Assembly (NCBI GenBank): GCA_964383905.1
Contig: CAYLJO010000006.1
Location: forward strand, 1-60,086
Length of the DNA stretch: 60,086 nt
Direction of reading: 5' to 3'
From: CAYLJO01 sp964383905
GTDB taxonomy: Bacteria; Acidobacteriota; Blastocatellia; Pyrinomonadales; Pyrinomonadaceae
Positions 24,634 through 33,890 of the stretch are shown in pieces. Position 1 is the stretch's first letter. Each line of letters begins with the position of its first letter. The notes beneath the pieces were generated by a model, which saw only the letters and a program-made list of their open reading frames with translations, did no database searches and had not been told where the DNA came from. The position numbers were made by a program, and so were the translations under genes.

Positions 24634-24664
24634 CCTCGGTTGAAGCCGACCGCCTTCAGCTTAA
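24628..24664 (+). other. attC-like remnant on the plus strand
   Basis: GGCTAAC, CTCGG, TTGAAGC, a 12-base loop and GCTTAA, with an extrahelical G. It follows the DUF4145 fragment directly, as an attC would. No R' box is found, so this is a partial site at best. Confidence 0.35.
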
Positions 24665-24796
24665 CTCTCATCACAACAAATATTTCATTGCATTGCCGAG
24701 GGGTGCAACGTAAAATCTTGACGGGTTTACTCGGCGCAGTATGGCTCGGTTAGGCATGGTTTCAATAAAACGGGCGAGTAAGGAAGACAAAAAGAA

Positions 24797-24977
24797 ATGA
24801 GCGACGAAGCGCAAACAAAACCGACTATTGAAACTGTTCTTGAGTTCATGAAGGCAATGGAAGATAAGTATTAGGTTTGACCATATCGAAAATGAGGTTA
24901 AAGCCATATACTGGGAACTTTTCAATCTCCGCGCTGATTTCACACAGTTTCGCGCCCGGTTCAAACAGCCTGCTTGA
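24797..24977 (+). pseudogene. Small helical ORF broken by a frameshift
   Basis: MSDEAQTKPTIETVLEFMKA then MEDKY stop; the next frame continues RFDHIENEVKAIYWELFNLR and DFTQFRARF. Together they look like a short coiled-coil protein of about 60 residues, a type common in cassettes and accessory loci. One indel near 24869-24875 separates the halves. The rest of 24665-25120 shows no gene. Confidence 0.4.
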
Positions 24978-25033
24978 CGAGTAGCAAGACCCAAATATAG
25001 AAGAAAGCGAGAGAAACCGCGTAGGACGCCGAG

Positions 25034-25072
25034 GTCTCACGCAAAGACGCCAAGGCGCAGCGAAACGGTAAT
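25034..25072. repeat. ACGCAAAGACGCCAAGG-type repeat
   Basis: GTCTCACGCAAAGACGCCAA then GGCGCAGCGAAACGG: a run of related short words. This word type is widespread in environmental genomes; only one copy was noticed here. Confidence 0.4.
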
Positions 25073-25123
25073 CTATAAAATCGTAGATAGGCACTCAAAA
25101 GGTCTAAATTTTCTTCATTCCTC

Positions 25124-25152
25124 TTGCTGAATGAGCGCTCATTCAGTATGAT
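25124..25152 (+). promoter_or_regulatory. Promoter of the fad operon with FadR-like operator
   Basis: TTGCTG (25124-25129) and TATGAT (25147-25152) have a 17-base spacing. A perfect 20-bp palindrome, half-site CTGAATGAGC, fills 25127-25146, overlapping the -35 and the spacer. It is close to the known Bacillus FadR site (TGAATGA-TCATTCA type). A repressor bound there would block RNA polymerase. The probable regulator is the TetR protein at 1661. Confidence 0.8.
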
Positions 25153-25192
25153 ACTCTTGCCTTGTGACCTCAGTAGGAAAGGCTCTTTCTGT

Positions 25193-27604
25193 ATGCTTCG
25201 GATCGAAAAGGCGGCGGTTTTGGGGGCGGGCACGATGGGCGCGCAGATCGCGGCGCACCTGGCGAATGCGCGTATCCCGACACTGCTGCTGGATATTGTC
25301 CCTCGTGAATTGACGCCTGAGGAGCAGGCGCGGGGTTTATCACTTCAGTCGCCGGAGGTGCGCGACCGTATCGCGCGCAGTGGGCTGGAAGCGGCGAAGA
25401 AGGCGAAGCCGGCCGCATTCTTTACACCCGATCTGGCCGGGCTCGTGACGGTCGGCAATTTCGATGATGATCTGGCGCAGCTTAAGGGCTGCGATCTGAT
25501 CATCGAAGCGGTGGTCGAGAATCTGGATATTAAGCGGAAGCTTTATGAGCGGGTCGAGCAGCATCGAAGGCCCGGCTCCGTCGTCGCTTCAAATACCAGC
25601 GGCATCCCGATCCGGCAGCTCGCCGAAGGGCGCTCGGAAGATTTCCGCGCCCATTTTCTCGGCATACACTTTTTCAATCCCCCGCGTTACCTGCATCTCG
25701 TCGAGCTGATCCGCACCGAGTGGACTAAGCCGGCAGTCTCGTGCTCGATATACGGCTTTCTCGACCAGCGTCTGGGCAAAGGAGTTGTTGTCGCCAAAGA
25801 CCGCCCGAACTTTATTGCTAATCGCATCGGGACGTTCGGCGCGCTCCATACCATCCAGACGATGATCAGTGACGGTTATTCGATTGAAGAGGTTGACAAG
25901 ATGACGGGGCAGGCGGTCGGGCATCCCAAGACGGCGACCTTCCGCACGTTTGACCTGGTCGGACTGGATGTCTTCGCGCACGTCGCGCGGAATCTTTACG
26001 AGGCTGTGCCGGAGGACGAAGAGCGAGAGGTCTTCGTCACCCCGGAATTCCTCACCAACATGATCAATCGTGGGATCCTGGGGAATAAGACGAAGGGCGG
26101 CTTCTACAAAAAGCAGAAGGGCGAGGGAGAAAAGCAGGAGATCTGGACGCTCGATTATGCGTCGCTCGAATACCGCCCCTCGCAGAAGGTCAAATTGCCC
26201 GCGCTCGACATGGCGAAAAACATCGAGCAGACGAGCGAGCGCATTAAACAGCTTGTGTGGGGCAAGGACCGGACTGGCGCGTTTCTCTGGAAGACCTTTT
26301 CGCGCACGATGCGCTATGCCGCGAACCGCATCCCCGAGATCGCCGACACGGTGGTCGAGATTGATCGCGCGATGCGCTGGGGCTTCAACTGGGAACTGGG
26401 CATCTTCGAGACCTGGGACGCGATCGGCGTTAAAGAGTCGGTCGCGAGGATGAGGGAAGAGGGGCAGAAAATCCCCGAGAATGTGCAGAAGATGCTGGAT
26501 GCGGGCGTGACCTCCTTCTACAAAAAAGAGGAGGGCCGGCAGTTCTATTTCGACTTCGCCTCGGCGCAGTATGTGCCCTTGAGCGACCCGCCGGGCGCAA
26601 TCCTCCTGAAATCCGTCAAGGACCGGACGGGAGTCGTCAAAAAGAATGCGGGCGCGTCTTTAATAGATATCGGCGACGGCGTGGCGTGCCTCGAATTTCA
26701 CTCGAAGATGAACAGCATCGGCGGCGATACGCTCCAGATGCTCAAGCAGTCATTAACCGAAGTCGAGAAGAATTTCGTCGGGCTGGTGGTCGGCAACCAG
26801 GGCCAGAATTTTTCGGTCGGCGCAAACCTGATGCTACTGCTTTTGGAAGCGCAGGAGGAGAGCTGGGAAGAGATGGACCTGATCATCCGCGCCTTTCAGA
26901 ATGCGACGATGAGCCTGCGCTATTCGCCGAAGCCGGTCGTCGTCGCGCCGTTTCAAATGACCTTCGGCGGCGGCTGCGAGATGACTTTGCACGCCGACCG
27001 TGTGCGGGCCGCGGCCGAGACCTACATCGGGCTCGTCGAGGTCGGCGTCGGGTTGATCCCGGCGGGCGGTGGTACGAAGGAGATGCTCCTGCGCGCGGTT
27101 GATTCGATTCCGAAGGACGCGACGGATGCCGATCCGTTTCCCTTCGTCAAACGGGCGTTTGAGACGATTGCGCTCGCGAAGGTGGCGACATCGGCCGAAG
27201 AGGCGCGTGCGCTCGGCTTCCTGGCTGATCATGATACCGTTTCGATGAATAGCGACCGGCTCATCGCCGACGCAAAGAAGGAGGTCCTCGCGCTGGCGGC
27301 GACGGGCTACGTCAAGCCGCAGCAGCGGACGGACATTCTGGCGCTGGGCTTGCCTGCGCTGGCGACGCTCAAGCTCGGCATACACCAGATGAAGCGGGGC
27401 GGGTTTATCTCGGACTATGACGCGTTGATCGGCGAAAAGCTGGCGCGGGTTCTGACGGGCGGGGATTTGAACCACGAGACGCGCGTGAGCGAGCAGTACC
27501 TGCTTGACTTGGAGCGCGAGGCATTCCTTTCGCTGTGCGGGGAGCGGAAAACGCAGGAGCGGATCGGTCATATGCTGAAGACGGGTAAGTCGTTGCGGAA
27601 TTAG
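25193..27604 (+). CDS. fadN: 3-hydroxyacyl-CoA dehydrogenase / enoyl-CoA hydratase (FadN-like)
   Basis: About 803 residues from ATG 25193 (RBS AGGAAAGG). N-terminal NAD-binding AAVLGAGTMGAQIAAHLA and the HCDH domains to about residue 450; C-terminal crotonase domain with FSVGANLMLLLLEAQ and GGGCEMTLHADRV. This domain order (dehydrogenase first) matches Bacillus FadN, not E. coli FadB. It hydrates enoyl-CoA and oxidises hydroxyacyl-CoA in beta-oxidation. The first gene of an operon in the order fadN, fadA, fadE. Starts further upstream would lie inside the operator. Confidence 0.92.
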   Translation: MLRIEKAAVLGAGTMGAQIAAHLANARIPTLLLDIVPRELTPEEQARGLSLQSPEVRDRIARSGLEAAKKAKPAAFFTPDLAGLVTVGNFDDDLAQLKGCDLIIEAVVENLDIKRKLYERVEQHRRPGSVVASNTSGIPIRQLAEGRSEDFRAHFLGIHFFNPPRYLHLVELIRTEWTKPAVSCSIYGFLDQRLGKGVVVAKDRPNFIANRIGTFGALHTIQTMISDGYSIEEVDKMTGQAVGHPKTATFRTFDLVGLDVFAHVARNLYEAVPEDEEREVFVTPEFLTNMINRGILGNKTKGGFYKKQKGEGEKQEIWTLDYASLEYRPSQKVKLPALDMAKNIEQTSERIKQLVWGKDRTGAFLWKTFSRTMRYAANRIPEIADTVVEIDRAMRWGFNWELGIFETWDAIGVKESVARMREEGQKIPENVQKMLDAGVTSFYKKEEGRQFYFDFASAQYVPLSDPPGAILLKSVKDRTGVVKKNAGASLIDIGDGVACLEFHSKMNSIGGDTLQMLKQSLTEVEKNFVGLVVGNQGQNFSVGANLMLLLLEAQEESWEEMDLIIRAFQNATMSLRYSPKPVVVAPFQMTFGGGCEMTLHADRVRAAAETYIGLVEVGVGLIPAGGGTKEMLLRAVDSIPKDATDADPFPFVKRAFETIALAKVATSAEEARALGFLADHDTVSMNSDRLIADAKKEVLALAATGYVKPQQRTDILALGLPALATLKLGIHQMKRGGFISDYDALIGEKLARVLTGGDLNHETRVSEQYLLDLEREAFLSLCGERKTQERIGHMLKTGKSLRN

Positions 27605-27627
27605 GTTGAGTGAAGGGAAGAAGGAGA

Positions 27628-27690
27628 TTTGAACCACAGGGGGCACAGAGGAACACAGAGGGAAAGCGTAATCAATTCAGAAGAATAGAT
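27628..27690. repeat. Dispersed CACAGAGG-type repeat
   Basis: GAACCACAGGGGGCACAGAGGAACACAGAGGG, cited in part, then AAAGCGTAATCAATTCAGA. Copy of the 4171 family inside the fadN-fadA gap. Confidence 0.7.
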
Positions 27691-27725
27691 GGTAGCGGAT
27701 TGGTAGTAGGGGAAGGGAATAAGAG

Positions 27726-28904
27726 ATGAGAGAGGCAGTGATTGTATCGGCGGTGCGGACGGCTGTGGGTAAGGCGCCGAAGGGGACGTTGAAGAATACG
27801 CGGCCGGACGAGATGGGGGCGGCGGTTATTAAGGAGGCCATTGCGCGCGCCGAAGGTGTGCGGGCGGATGAGGTCGAGGATGTGATCATGGGGTGCGCGA
27901 TGCCGGAGGCCGAGCAGGGGATGAATGTCGCCCGGGCGGCGGCGATTCGCGCCGGACTTCCGGTCGAGACCAGCGCGATGACGATCAACCGCTTCTGTTC
28001 GTCGGGGCTGCAGTCAATCGCACTGGCGGCAGACCGGATCAGGACGGGCGGCGCGGAGACGATCGTCGCCGGCGGGCTGGAGACGATGTCGATGATCCCG
28101 ATGGGCGGGCACATCATTCGCCCCAACCCGTACCTGGTCGAGCACTACCCGGACTTCTATCTGAATATGGGGCTGGCGACGGAGAACGTGGCCCGCAGGT
28201 ATGAGGTCTCGCGCGAGGAGCAGGACGCTTTCGCGCTGCGCTCGCACCAGCGCGCAACCGCGGCGCTGGACCAGGAGAAGTTTAAGGACGAGACCGTTCC
28301 GCTCACCGTCATGCTGGAAGAACTGGACGAGAAGGGGCGCAAAAAACGGCGCGAAGTTGTCTTCGATAAAGACGAGGGTGTGCGGCGCGATACTTCACTG
28401 GAAGGTTTGGCGAAATTGAAGCCGGCTTTTCATGTGAAGGGAACGATCACGGCGGGCAATGCCTCGCAGATGTCAGACGGCGCCGCCGCTGCCGTCGTCA
28501 TGTCTGGCGAGCGGGCACGGAGCCTGGGCTTGAAACCGCTGGCCCGCTTTGTCGCCTACGCGACCGCCGGATGCCCGCCCGAGGAGATGGGCATCGGCCC
28601 GGTCTACGCGATTCCAAAGGTCTTGAAGATCGCCGGCCTCACGCTCGACCAGATAGATGTCATCGAGCTGAACGAAGCTTTCGCCGCGCAGTCTCTTGCC
28701 GTCATTAAGATGCTGGAGCTCGACCCGGAGAAGGTGAATGTCAACGGCGGCGCCATCGCGCTGGGCCATCCGCTCGGCTGCACCGGCGCGAAGCTGACGG
28801 CGACCATTTTGCGTGAGCTCGAGCGGCGCGGGGGGCGCTACGGAATGGTGACGATGTGCGTCGGCGGCGGGATGGGCGCGGCGGGAATTTTTGAAAGGGT
28901 TTGA
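27726..28904 (+). CDS. fadA: Acetyl-CoA C-acyltransferase (thiolase)
   Basis: 392 residues. All thiolase signatures are present: active-site Cys in NRFCSSGLQ, NEAFAAQ, His in GGAIALGHPLGCTGA and Cys in CVGGGMGAAGIF. It cleaves 3-ketoacyl-CoA to acetyl-CoA in the last step of the cycle, as partner of FadN. 121 bases after fadN, with a dispersed repeat between them. Confidence 0.95.
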   Translation: MREAVIVSAVRTAVGKAPKGTLKNTRPDEMGAAVIKEAIARAEGVRADEVEDVIMGCAMPEAEQGMNVARAAAIRAGLPVETSAMTINRFCSSGLQSIALAADRIRTGGAETIVAGGLETMSMIPMGGHIIRPNPYLVEHYPDFYLNMGLATENVARRYEVSREEQDAFALRSHQRATAALDQEKFKDETVPLTVMLEELDEKGRKKRREVVFDKDEGVRRDTSLEGLAKLKPAFHVKGTITAGNASQMSDGAAAAVVMSGERARSLGLKPLARFVAYATAGCPPEEMGIGPVYAIPKVLKIAGLTLDQIDVIELNEAFAAQSLAVIKMLELDPEKVNVNGGAIALGHPLGCTGAKLTATILRELERRGGRYGMVTMCVGGGMGAAGIFERV

Positions 28905-28914
28905 AAAAAGCAAT

Positions 28915-28996
28915 CAGTAATCAATAGTCAGTAGTCAGCTAAAAGCAAGAAACTTAAAACTAATTACTGGTTACTGATTGCTGACTGCTGATTACT
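28915..28996. repeat. CAGTAATCAATAGTCAG-type hairpin
   Basis: AGCAATCAGTAATCAATAGT plus GTCAGTAGTCAG on one side and TTACTGGTTACTGATTGCTG on the other form an imperfect hairpin made of repeated short words, filling the fadA-fadE gap. Confidence 0.65.
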
Positions 28997-29019
28997 ATTT
29001 TAGAAAGGATCGGATTCTT

Positions 29020-30798
29020 ATGTCGGCTGTAATTGAGGAGAAACAGTTGATCAAGGGCGGTGGCTTCCTGATCGAGGAGCGGGGGCCGGAAGAAATTTTC
29101 ACACCCGAAGATTTTAGCGAAGAACACCGGATGATTGCCGACACGACGCGCCAGTTCATGGACAACGAGGTGCGCCCGCGCATCCCGGAGATGGAGGCGC
29201 ACGATTGGGATTTGACGCGCGAGCTGATCCGGAAGGCCGCCGAGCTGGGCCTCATCGGCGCCAACATCCCGGAGGAGTACAGCGGGCTCGGACTGGACCA
29301 GACGAGCGGCGCGATCATCGGCGAGAATGCCGGGCGCTCCGCCTCGTTCGCCACCACACTCGGCGCGCAATCCGGCATCGGGCTGCTGCCGATCATTTAT
29401 TTCGGCACGGAAGAGGCCAGGCGCAAATATCTGCCGAAGATCGCCGCGGGCGAGATCGTCACGGCCTACGCGCTGACGGAAGCCGGTTCGGGGTCCGACG
29501 CGCTGGCGGCGAAAGCGACGGCGCGCCTCAGCGAAGACGGCACGCACTATATCTTGAACGGCGAGAAGATGTGGATCACCAACGCCGGGTTCGCCGACAT
29601 CTTCATCGTCTTCGCCAAAGTCGACGGCGATAAATTCAGCGGCTTCATCGTCGAAAGGGGGCCGGGGCTGACGAACGGAGCCGAAGAGCACAAGATGGGG
29701 ATCAAGGGCTCGAGCACATGCGCGTTGAGCCTCTCGGACGTGAAGACGCCGGCCGAGAATCTTCTCGGCGAAACGGGCAAGGGGGCGAAGATCGCCTTCA
29801 ACATCCTGAACATCGGCCGGTTCAAGCTGGGCGCGATGTGTGTCGGCGGAATGAAATTGATGCTCCACGAGTCCGTGCGCTACGCCAACGAGCGGCACCA
29901 GTTCGGTAAGCCCATCTCGTCTTTCGGCGCGATCAAGTCGAAGCTGGCGGAGATGGCGATCAGGACGTGGGTCGGCGAGACGATGGTCTACCGCACGCTG
30001 GGACTGATCGAAGCGTCGGTGAGCGACACGAAGGAATCGGACGCGAAGCTGCGCGCGATCGAGGAGTATGCGGCGGAGTGTTCGATCGTCAAGGTTGCCC
30101 TTTCGGAATACTGCAACTACGTGGCCGATGAGATGGTGCAGATTTACGGCGGCTACGGCTATTCGGCGGACTATCCGGCGGAAGGCGCGTACCGCGATTC
30201 GCGCATCAACCGCATCTTCGAGGGCACCAACGAGATCAACCGCATGCTCATTCCGGGCATGTTGATGAAGCGCGCGATGGCGGGCAGGCTGGCGCTCCTG
30301 CCGGCGGCGCAAGCACTGATGGACGAGGTGCTCTCACCGCAGATGGCGGGTTTCGACGACGACGAGGGGCTGCTGGCGGCCGAACGGAAGCTGGCGCAGA
30401 ATGCCAAGAAGGTGGCGCTGATGACGCTCGGCACGGCGGCGCAGAAGTACATGATGGCGCTCGCCGACCAGCAGGAGATCCTGATGGGCGTGGCGGATAT
30501 TATGATGGACGCGTACGCGATGGAGTCGGCGATCCTGAGGGCGCAAAAGCTCGCCGGCACCGAGGGCGAAGGGGCCGCGGCCCGCGTCGTGGATATGGTC
30601 CGCGTGTTCTGCAATGACGCGGTCGAGCGGGTCGAAGCCCGCGCGAAGAATACGCTGGCCGCGATGGCCGAAGGCGACGAACTGCGCACGCTGCTGGCCG
30701 CCCTGCGTCGTTTCACAAAGCTGACGCCGATGAATACGATTGCCGCACGCCAACGCATCGCCGATGTGATGATCGAGGCGAATCGTTATACTTACTGA
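29020..30798 (+). CDS. fadE: Acyl-CoA dehydrogenase
   Basis: 592 residues from ATG 29020 (RBS AGAAAGGA). FAD/acyl-CoA motifs: YALTEAGSGSDALAAKA, MWITNAGFADIF, and GGYGYSADYPAEGAYRDSRI near the C-terminal half, with the E of FEGTNEINR in the usual place. The C-terminal extension of about 200 residues is typical of Bacillus FadE-like (VLCAD-type) enzymes. It makes the first oxidation of beta-oxidation and passes electrons to ETF. Third gene of the fad operon. Confidence 0.93.
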   Translation: MSAVIEEKQLIKGGGFLIEERGPEEIFTPEDFSEEHRMIADTTRQFMDNEVRPRIPEMEAHDWDLTRELIRKAAELGLIGANIPEEYSGLGLDQTSGAIIGENAGRSASFATTLGAQSGIGLLPIIYFGTEEARRKYLPKIAAGEIVTAYALTEAGSGSDALAAKATARLSEDGTHYILNGEKMWITNAGFADIFIVFAKVDGDKFSGFIVERGPGLTNGAEEHKMGIKGSSTCALSLSDVKTPAENLLGETGKGAKIAFNILNIGRFKLGAMCVGGMKLMLHESVRYANERHQFGKPISSFGAIKSKLAEMAIRTWVGETMVYRTLGLIEASVSDTKESDAKLRAIEEYAAECSIVKVALSEYCNYVADEMVQIYGGYGYSADYPAEGAYRDSRINRIFEGTNEINRMLIPGMLMKRAMAGRLALLPAAQALMDEVLSPQMAGFDDDEGLLAAERKLAQNAKKVALMTLGTAAQKYMMALADQQEILMGVADIMMDAYAMESAILRAQKLAGTEGEGAAARVVDMVRVFCNDAVERVEARAKNTLAAMAEGDELRTLLAALRRFTKLTPMNTIAARQRIADVMIEANRYTY

Positions 30799-30822
30799 TC
30801 AACGACAAAGGCGAAAGAGTAT

Positions 30823-30919
30823 TTACCGCAGAGGACACAGAGGAGCGCAGAGGAAAACGAGAAATTAAAGAATGATTTACTTGTTTTCTCTTTCTTCCTC
30901 TCGGTTTCCTCTGCGGTGA
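30823..30919. repeat. CGCAGAGG-type hairpin
   Basis: ACCGCAGAGGACACAGAGG at the left, CCTCTCGGTTTCCTCTGCGGT at the right (cited in part), with GAAAACGAGAAA/TTTTCTCTTT inside. An imperfect long hairpin between fadE and the next gene. Confidence 0.75.
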
Positions 30920-30936
30920 GCGGTCCTGGATCCGTT

Positions 30937-31896
30937 ATGCGTATTATTCCGATCTCGGTGCCGACGCCGTTTTATGTCGGGCCGGTCAATGTCTATCTGA
31001 TCGCGGAAGAGCCCGTCACGCTGATCGATACCGGGCCGAAGACGAAAGAGGCGATCACGGCGCTGCGTGAGGGACTGAGGCGCGCGAGGTTTCGCGTCTC
31101 AGACATTCGTCGCATCGTCCTGACGCACGCGCACGAAGACCATTGCGGGCTGGCGCGCTCGCTGCGGGATGAAGCCAGGGATGCGGAAGTGCTCGTGCAC
31201 GGGTGGGAGACCGGACACCGCGCCGCCCGCCTCGAGTACAAAGAGCACCGCCAGCTCCTCGTGCGCGCCGGGGTGCCCGATGATGAGATCGAAGTGATGC
31301 GGCGGCTCTACGAAGAGATGCGGTCCTATTCGGATTCGTTAGCGGACGGCGAATACGGTGAATTGCGCGACGAGGCGGAGTTGGAGTTTGCGACGGGCAC
31401 GTTGCGCGTTATTCACACGCCGGGGCATACGCCTGGCTCATGCTCATTCCTGCGCGAAGCCGACCGCACGGTGATCGCGGGCGATTGTGCGTTGAAGCGC
31501 ATCACGCCCAACCCAATCCTCTCGCCCGACCCGGTTGACCGGTCGAAACGCTTCCACTCGCTCGCAGAATATCTGGTGAGCCTGGCGCGGCTGCGCGCCG
31601 TTGCCCCGACGCTCGTGCATGGTGGGCACGGCGAGCCGATCACAGACTTCGAGGAGCTTTTCAACCGCTACCTGCGGGCCATCCGCGAGCGCCAGGCCGG
31701 GGTCATCAGGCTCCTGCCGAAGGCGGGCGCGACCGCCTGGGATATTGCGCGTGAGCTCTTCCCTGAAGCCGACGACGTGCACCAGTTCCTCGCCGTTTCG
31801 GAAGCGGCCGCCCACCTCGACCTGGCCCACTCCGAAAATAAGCTCGCCGTCGAGATTAGCAGCGGGCGCGAGATTTATCGTAAGTCGGAAGGATGA
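30937..31896 (+). CDS. Metallo-beta-lactamase-fold hydrolase
   Basis: 319 residues from ATG 30937 (frame open from 30916, within the repeat). Zinc motif LTHAHEDHCG, then HTPGHTPGSCSF, GDCALKR and HGGHGEPI. A glyoxalase II-like or ribonuclease Z-like general hydrolase; C-terminal helical domain similar to those of LACTB2-type proteins. In the same direction as the fad operon, so it could hydrolyse acyl-thioesters, but this is inference. Confidence 0.85.
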   Translation: MRIIPISVPTPFYVGPVNVYLIAEEPVTLIDTGPKTKEAITALREGLRRARFRVSDIRRIVLTHAHEDHCGLARSLRDEARDAEVLVHGWETGHRAARLEYKEHRQLLVRAGVPDDEIEVMRRLYEEMRSYSDSLADGEYGELRDEAELEFATGTLRVIHTPGHTPGSCSFLREADRTVIAGDCALKRITPNPILSPDPVDRSKRFHSLAEYLVSLARLRAVAPTLVHGGHGEPITDFEELFNRYLRAIRERQAGVIRLLPKAGATAWDIARELFPEADDVHQFLAVSEAAAHLDLAHSENKLAVEISSGREIYRKSEG

Positions 31897-31971
31897 AAAA
31901 AGAGAGACGCGGAGAGGGGGAGACGCGGCGACGCGGCGAAAAGTCCTTTCATCTCCGTGTCTCTCTTTTTT
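31896..31971. terminator. Bidirectional terminator between convergent genes
   Basis: AAAAAAGAGAGACGCGGAGA (31896-31915) pairs with TCTCCGTGTCTCTCTTTTTT (31952-31971) with one mismatch. Both ends have an A-run/T-run, so it works in both directions. The loop contains repeats of GACGCGG. Both flanking genes end at its edges. Confidence 0.85.
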
Positions 31972-33808
31972 ACTGTTGGCGCGTGAGCTTCTCTCTACCG
32001 GCAAGGGCATCCTGGAAGGCGCCGCCGGGCACATTGCCGATTTTGATCGCCGCGTCGAACTCTTTTAAGGCTTCGTCCTTCCGGTCAAGAAAGGCGAGGA
32101 TGCGGCCCATCGCTTCGTGCGAGCGAGAGATCAGAGCACGGTCCGAGTCCTCCGACATATTGGCAACGGCGAGGCGGTAATCGGCGAGCGCGCTATTCAA
32201 TCGCTGGCTCTGCAGGTTCTCATCCGTGGCGTTCGCCGCGGCAAGGCTCGCCGCCTGCCCCAGCCCGAAGAGGATACGCGGCTCGCCGGGATACTCTTGA
32301 AGCAGTGTGCGCAGTCGTGCGTCTGCCGCCTCATAATTTCTCGTCCGCAACAGTTCTTCAACCTCGACGAGCTTTTTGACGAGCGCGGTGCGGCGTGACG
32401 AGTCCGGGTCAGTATCATCCGCGGCCGCAGTCGCCCCCTGCGCCAGGCGTGATTCGCGGGCCGCGCGCGAACGCGTTCGCGCCGCCGCATATTCTTCCGG
32501 GCGACGTTTTTCACGCGCCGGGTCAAAACCGTTCATCATATCGGTGAAGAAGTTGGCAACATCGAAGCCCGACGACTCCACCCCGCGCAACTGATCGGCA
32601 AAGTAAAAATCGAGCACCGCGCCGCGCTCGTAATCATCCACGAGCAGCGCCACGGCATCATCATTAATCGCATTGAGCCTGGCTTGCGCTTTCCTGAGGA
32701 CCGCATCGCGTGCCGCGCCATCTTTAGCATTTTGTAGCTCGGGGCCCATCTTGCGCCTTAAGGCATTGACACGGGCCGCCGCCTCTAAGCGTGCATCGGC
32801 GGCGGCGACGAGCGAGCGTGTGACGGTGAGGAAAATATCGGGCGTCACAGTTCCCCCTACTTTTGTCCGCTCGCTCAGCAACTGCTTGATTTGTTCGCGC
32901 CGCGCCGCAATGTCCTTGCTGAAACGCACGACGAGCGGGTCAATCACGTATTGCAGGTAGGCGCGGCGCACCTCGGATGAAGCCGGGTCGGTGCCCGGCG
33001 GTACGACCGCATAGTAATCATCCGCGATGACGCGAAAATTGATCGCGCCCGGCGCGGCGAGCAGGTCCGGCACGATGTAAAAGCTGCGCTGGCGCTCGCG
33101 CGTGGTGTATTTCGGCGCATCTTTCTTTCGCGCCCCTTGCTGCGCAGGAGGGTTGGCCGGTACCCGTTCAAATGCGACGGTCAGCGGCCGCGTGTGTAGA
33201 TAGGAGAGAACCGAACGGACCATTTCCGCTGTCGGGATCTGCAGGCGCTCGCCCTCCCTCTGGTAGTCTTTCATGTAGGCGGCCAGGCGCTCATCAATCC
33301 CTGATTTGCGATAGAACTCGCGCACGAGGGGCGCAAAGTCGAGAACATCAAGCACGCCGGCCGGAAGATCGTCGGTGCGGGGTGGTGCTTCCAGAGCCGG
33401 GGGCGGACCCAACGCGTAAGCGAGCGACACGTAGCGCGCGGCTTGATCGGCGGGCGTGGCCGGCGCCGCCAGCTTGTAGCGCTCATAGAAAGTACGCAAA
33501 CGATTGCTCAGGTCTGGGTCGAGATCAGCCTGATCCCTTCTGACCTGCGCGCGAAAGGCGCCCGGTTCTTTGCCGGCAGGCGTCGGGTCAAAACCGGCGG
33601 CATCAAGCGCCGCCATCATGATAATGAGTCGCTTATCCGGTTGAATGCTGACGCCGTATTCAGCCAGGTCAAAGCCGGCCGGCGGGCGCGTCTGCGGCGC
33701 AACGGACTGCGCGGGGCGATTTGGAGCCGGCGTCGAAGAATTGTTTTGTCCGTACGCGGACTGGCCGCAAAGGGCCAGCGCAAGAATAATAATGTAATAT
33801 CTTTTCAT
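31970..33808 (-). CDS. Secreted protein with C-terminal TPR-like repeats
   Basis: About 612 residues from ATG 33808 (signal peptide KRYYIIILALALCGQSAYG). A long N-terminal domain (GVSIQPDKRLIIMMAALDAA, YIVPDLLAAPGAINFRVIAD, DPLVVRFSKDI) is followed by VEELLRTRNYEAADARLRTL and EALKEFDAAIKIG, which look like TPR units near the end. No catalytic motif is recognised. Similar-looking long secreted proteins are common in acidobacteria. Function unknown. Confidence 0.75.
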   Translation of the reverse strand: MKRYYIIILALALCGQSAYGQNNSSTPAPNRPAQSVAPQTRPPAGFDLAEYGVSIQPDKRLIIMMAALDAAGFDPTPAGKEPGAFRAQVRRDQADLDPDLSNRLRTFYERYKLAAPATPADQAARYVSLAYALGPPPALEAPPRTDDLPAGVLDVLDFAPLVREFYRKSGIDERLAAYMKDYQREGERLQIPTAEMVRSVLSYLHTRPLTVAFERVPANPPAQQGARKKDAPKYTTRERQRSFYIVPDLLAAPGAINFRVIADDYYAVVPPGTDPASSEVRRAYLQYVIDPLVVRFSKDIAARREQIKQLLSERTKVGGTVTPDIFLTVTRSLVAAADARLEAAARVNALRRKMGPELQNAKDGAARDAVLRKAQARLNAINDDAVALLVDDYERGAVLDFYFADQLRGVESSGFDVANFFTDMMNGFDPAREKRRPEEYAAARTRSRAARESRLAQGATAAADDTDPDSSRRTALVKKLVEVEELLRTRNYEAADARLRTLLQEYPGEPRILFGLGQAASLAAANATDENLQSQRLNSALADYRLAVANMSEDSDRALISRSHEAMGRILAFLDRKDEALKEFDAAIKIGNVPGGAFQDALAGREKLTRQQ

Positions 33809-33845
33809 ATAAGTCATCAGTGAAACGATGCACGCGGAACGCCGC

Positions 33846-33890
33846 AACGATGAATGAAAGCTTTTAGCTTTCGTCTTCTCATTCATCGTT
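33846..33890. repeat. Hairpin at a gene end
   Basis: AACGATGAATGA (33846-33857) pairs with TCATTCATCGTT (33879-33890); a second small hairpin (GAAAGC/GCTTTC) lies inside. It overlaps the last base of the DUF2062 gene and may terminate it. Confidence 0.65.

Noticed and set aside
17300..24660. CRISPR array or phage region as an explanation for the island
   Set aside because: Repeats are not evenly spaced or identical, and no cas or phage structural genes occur; attC structure explains the repeats better.
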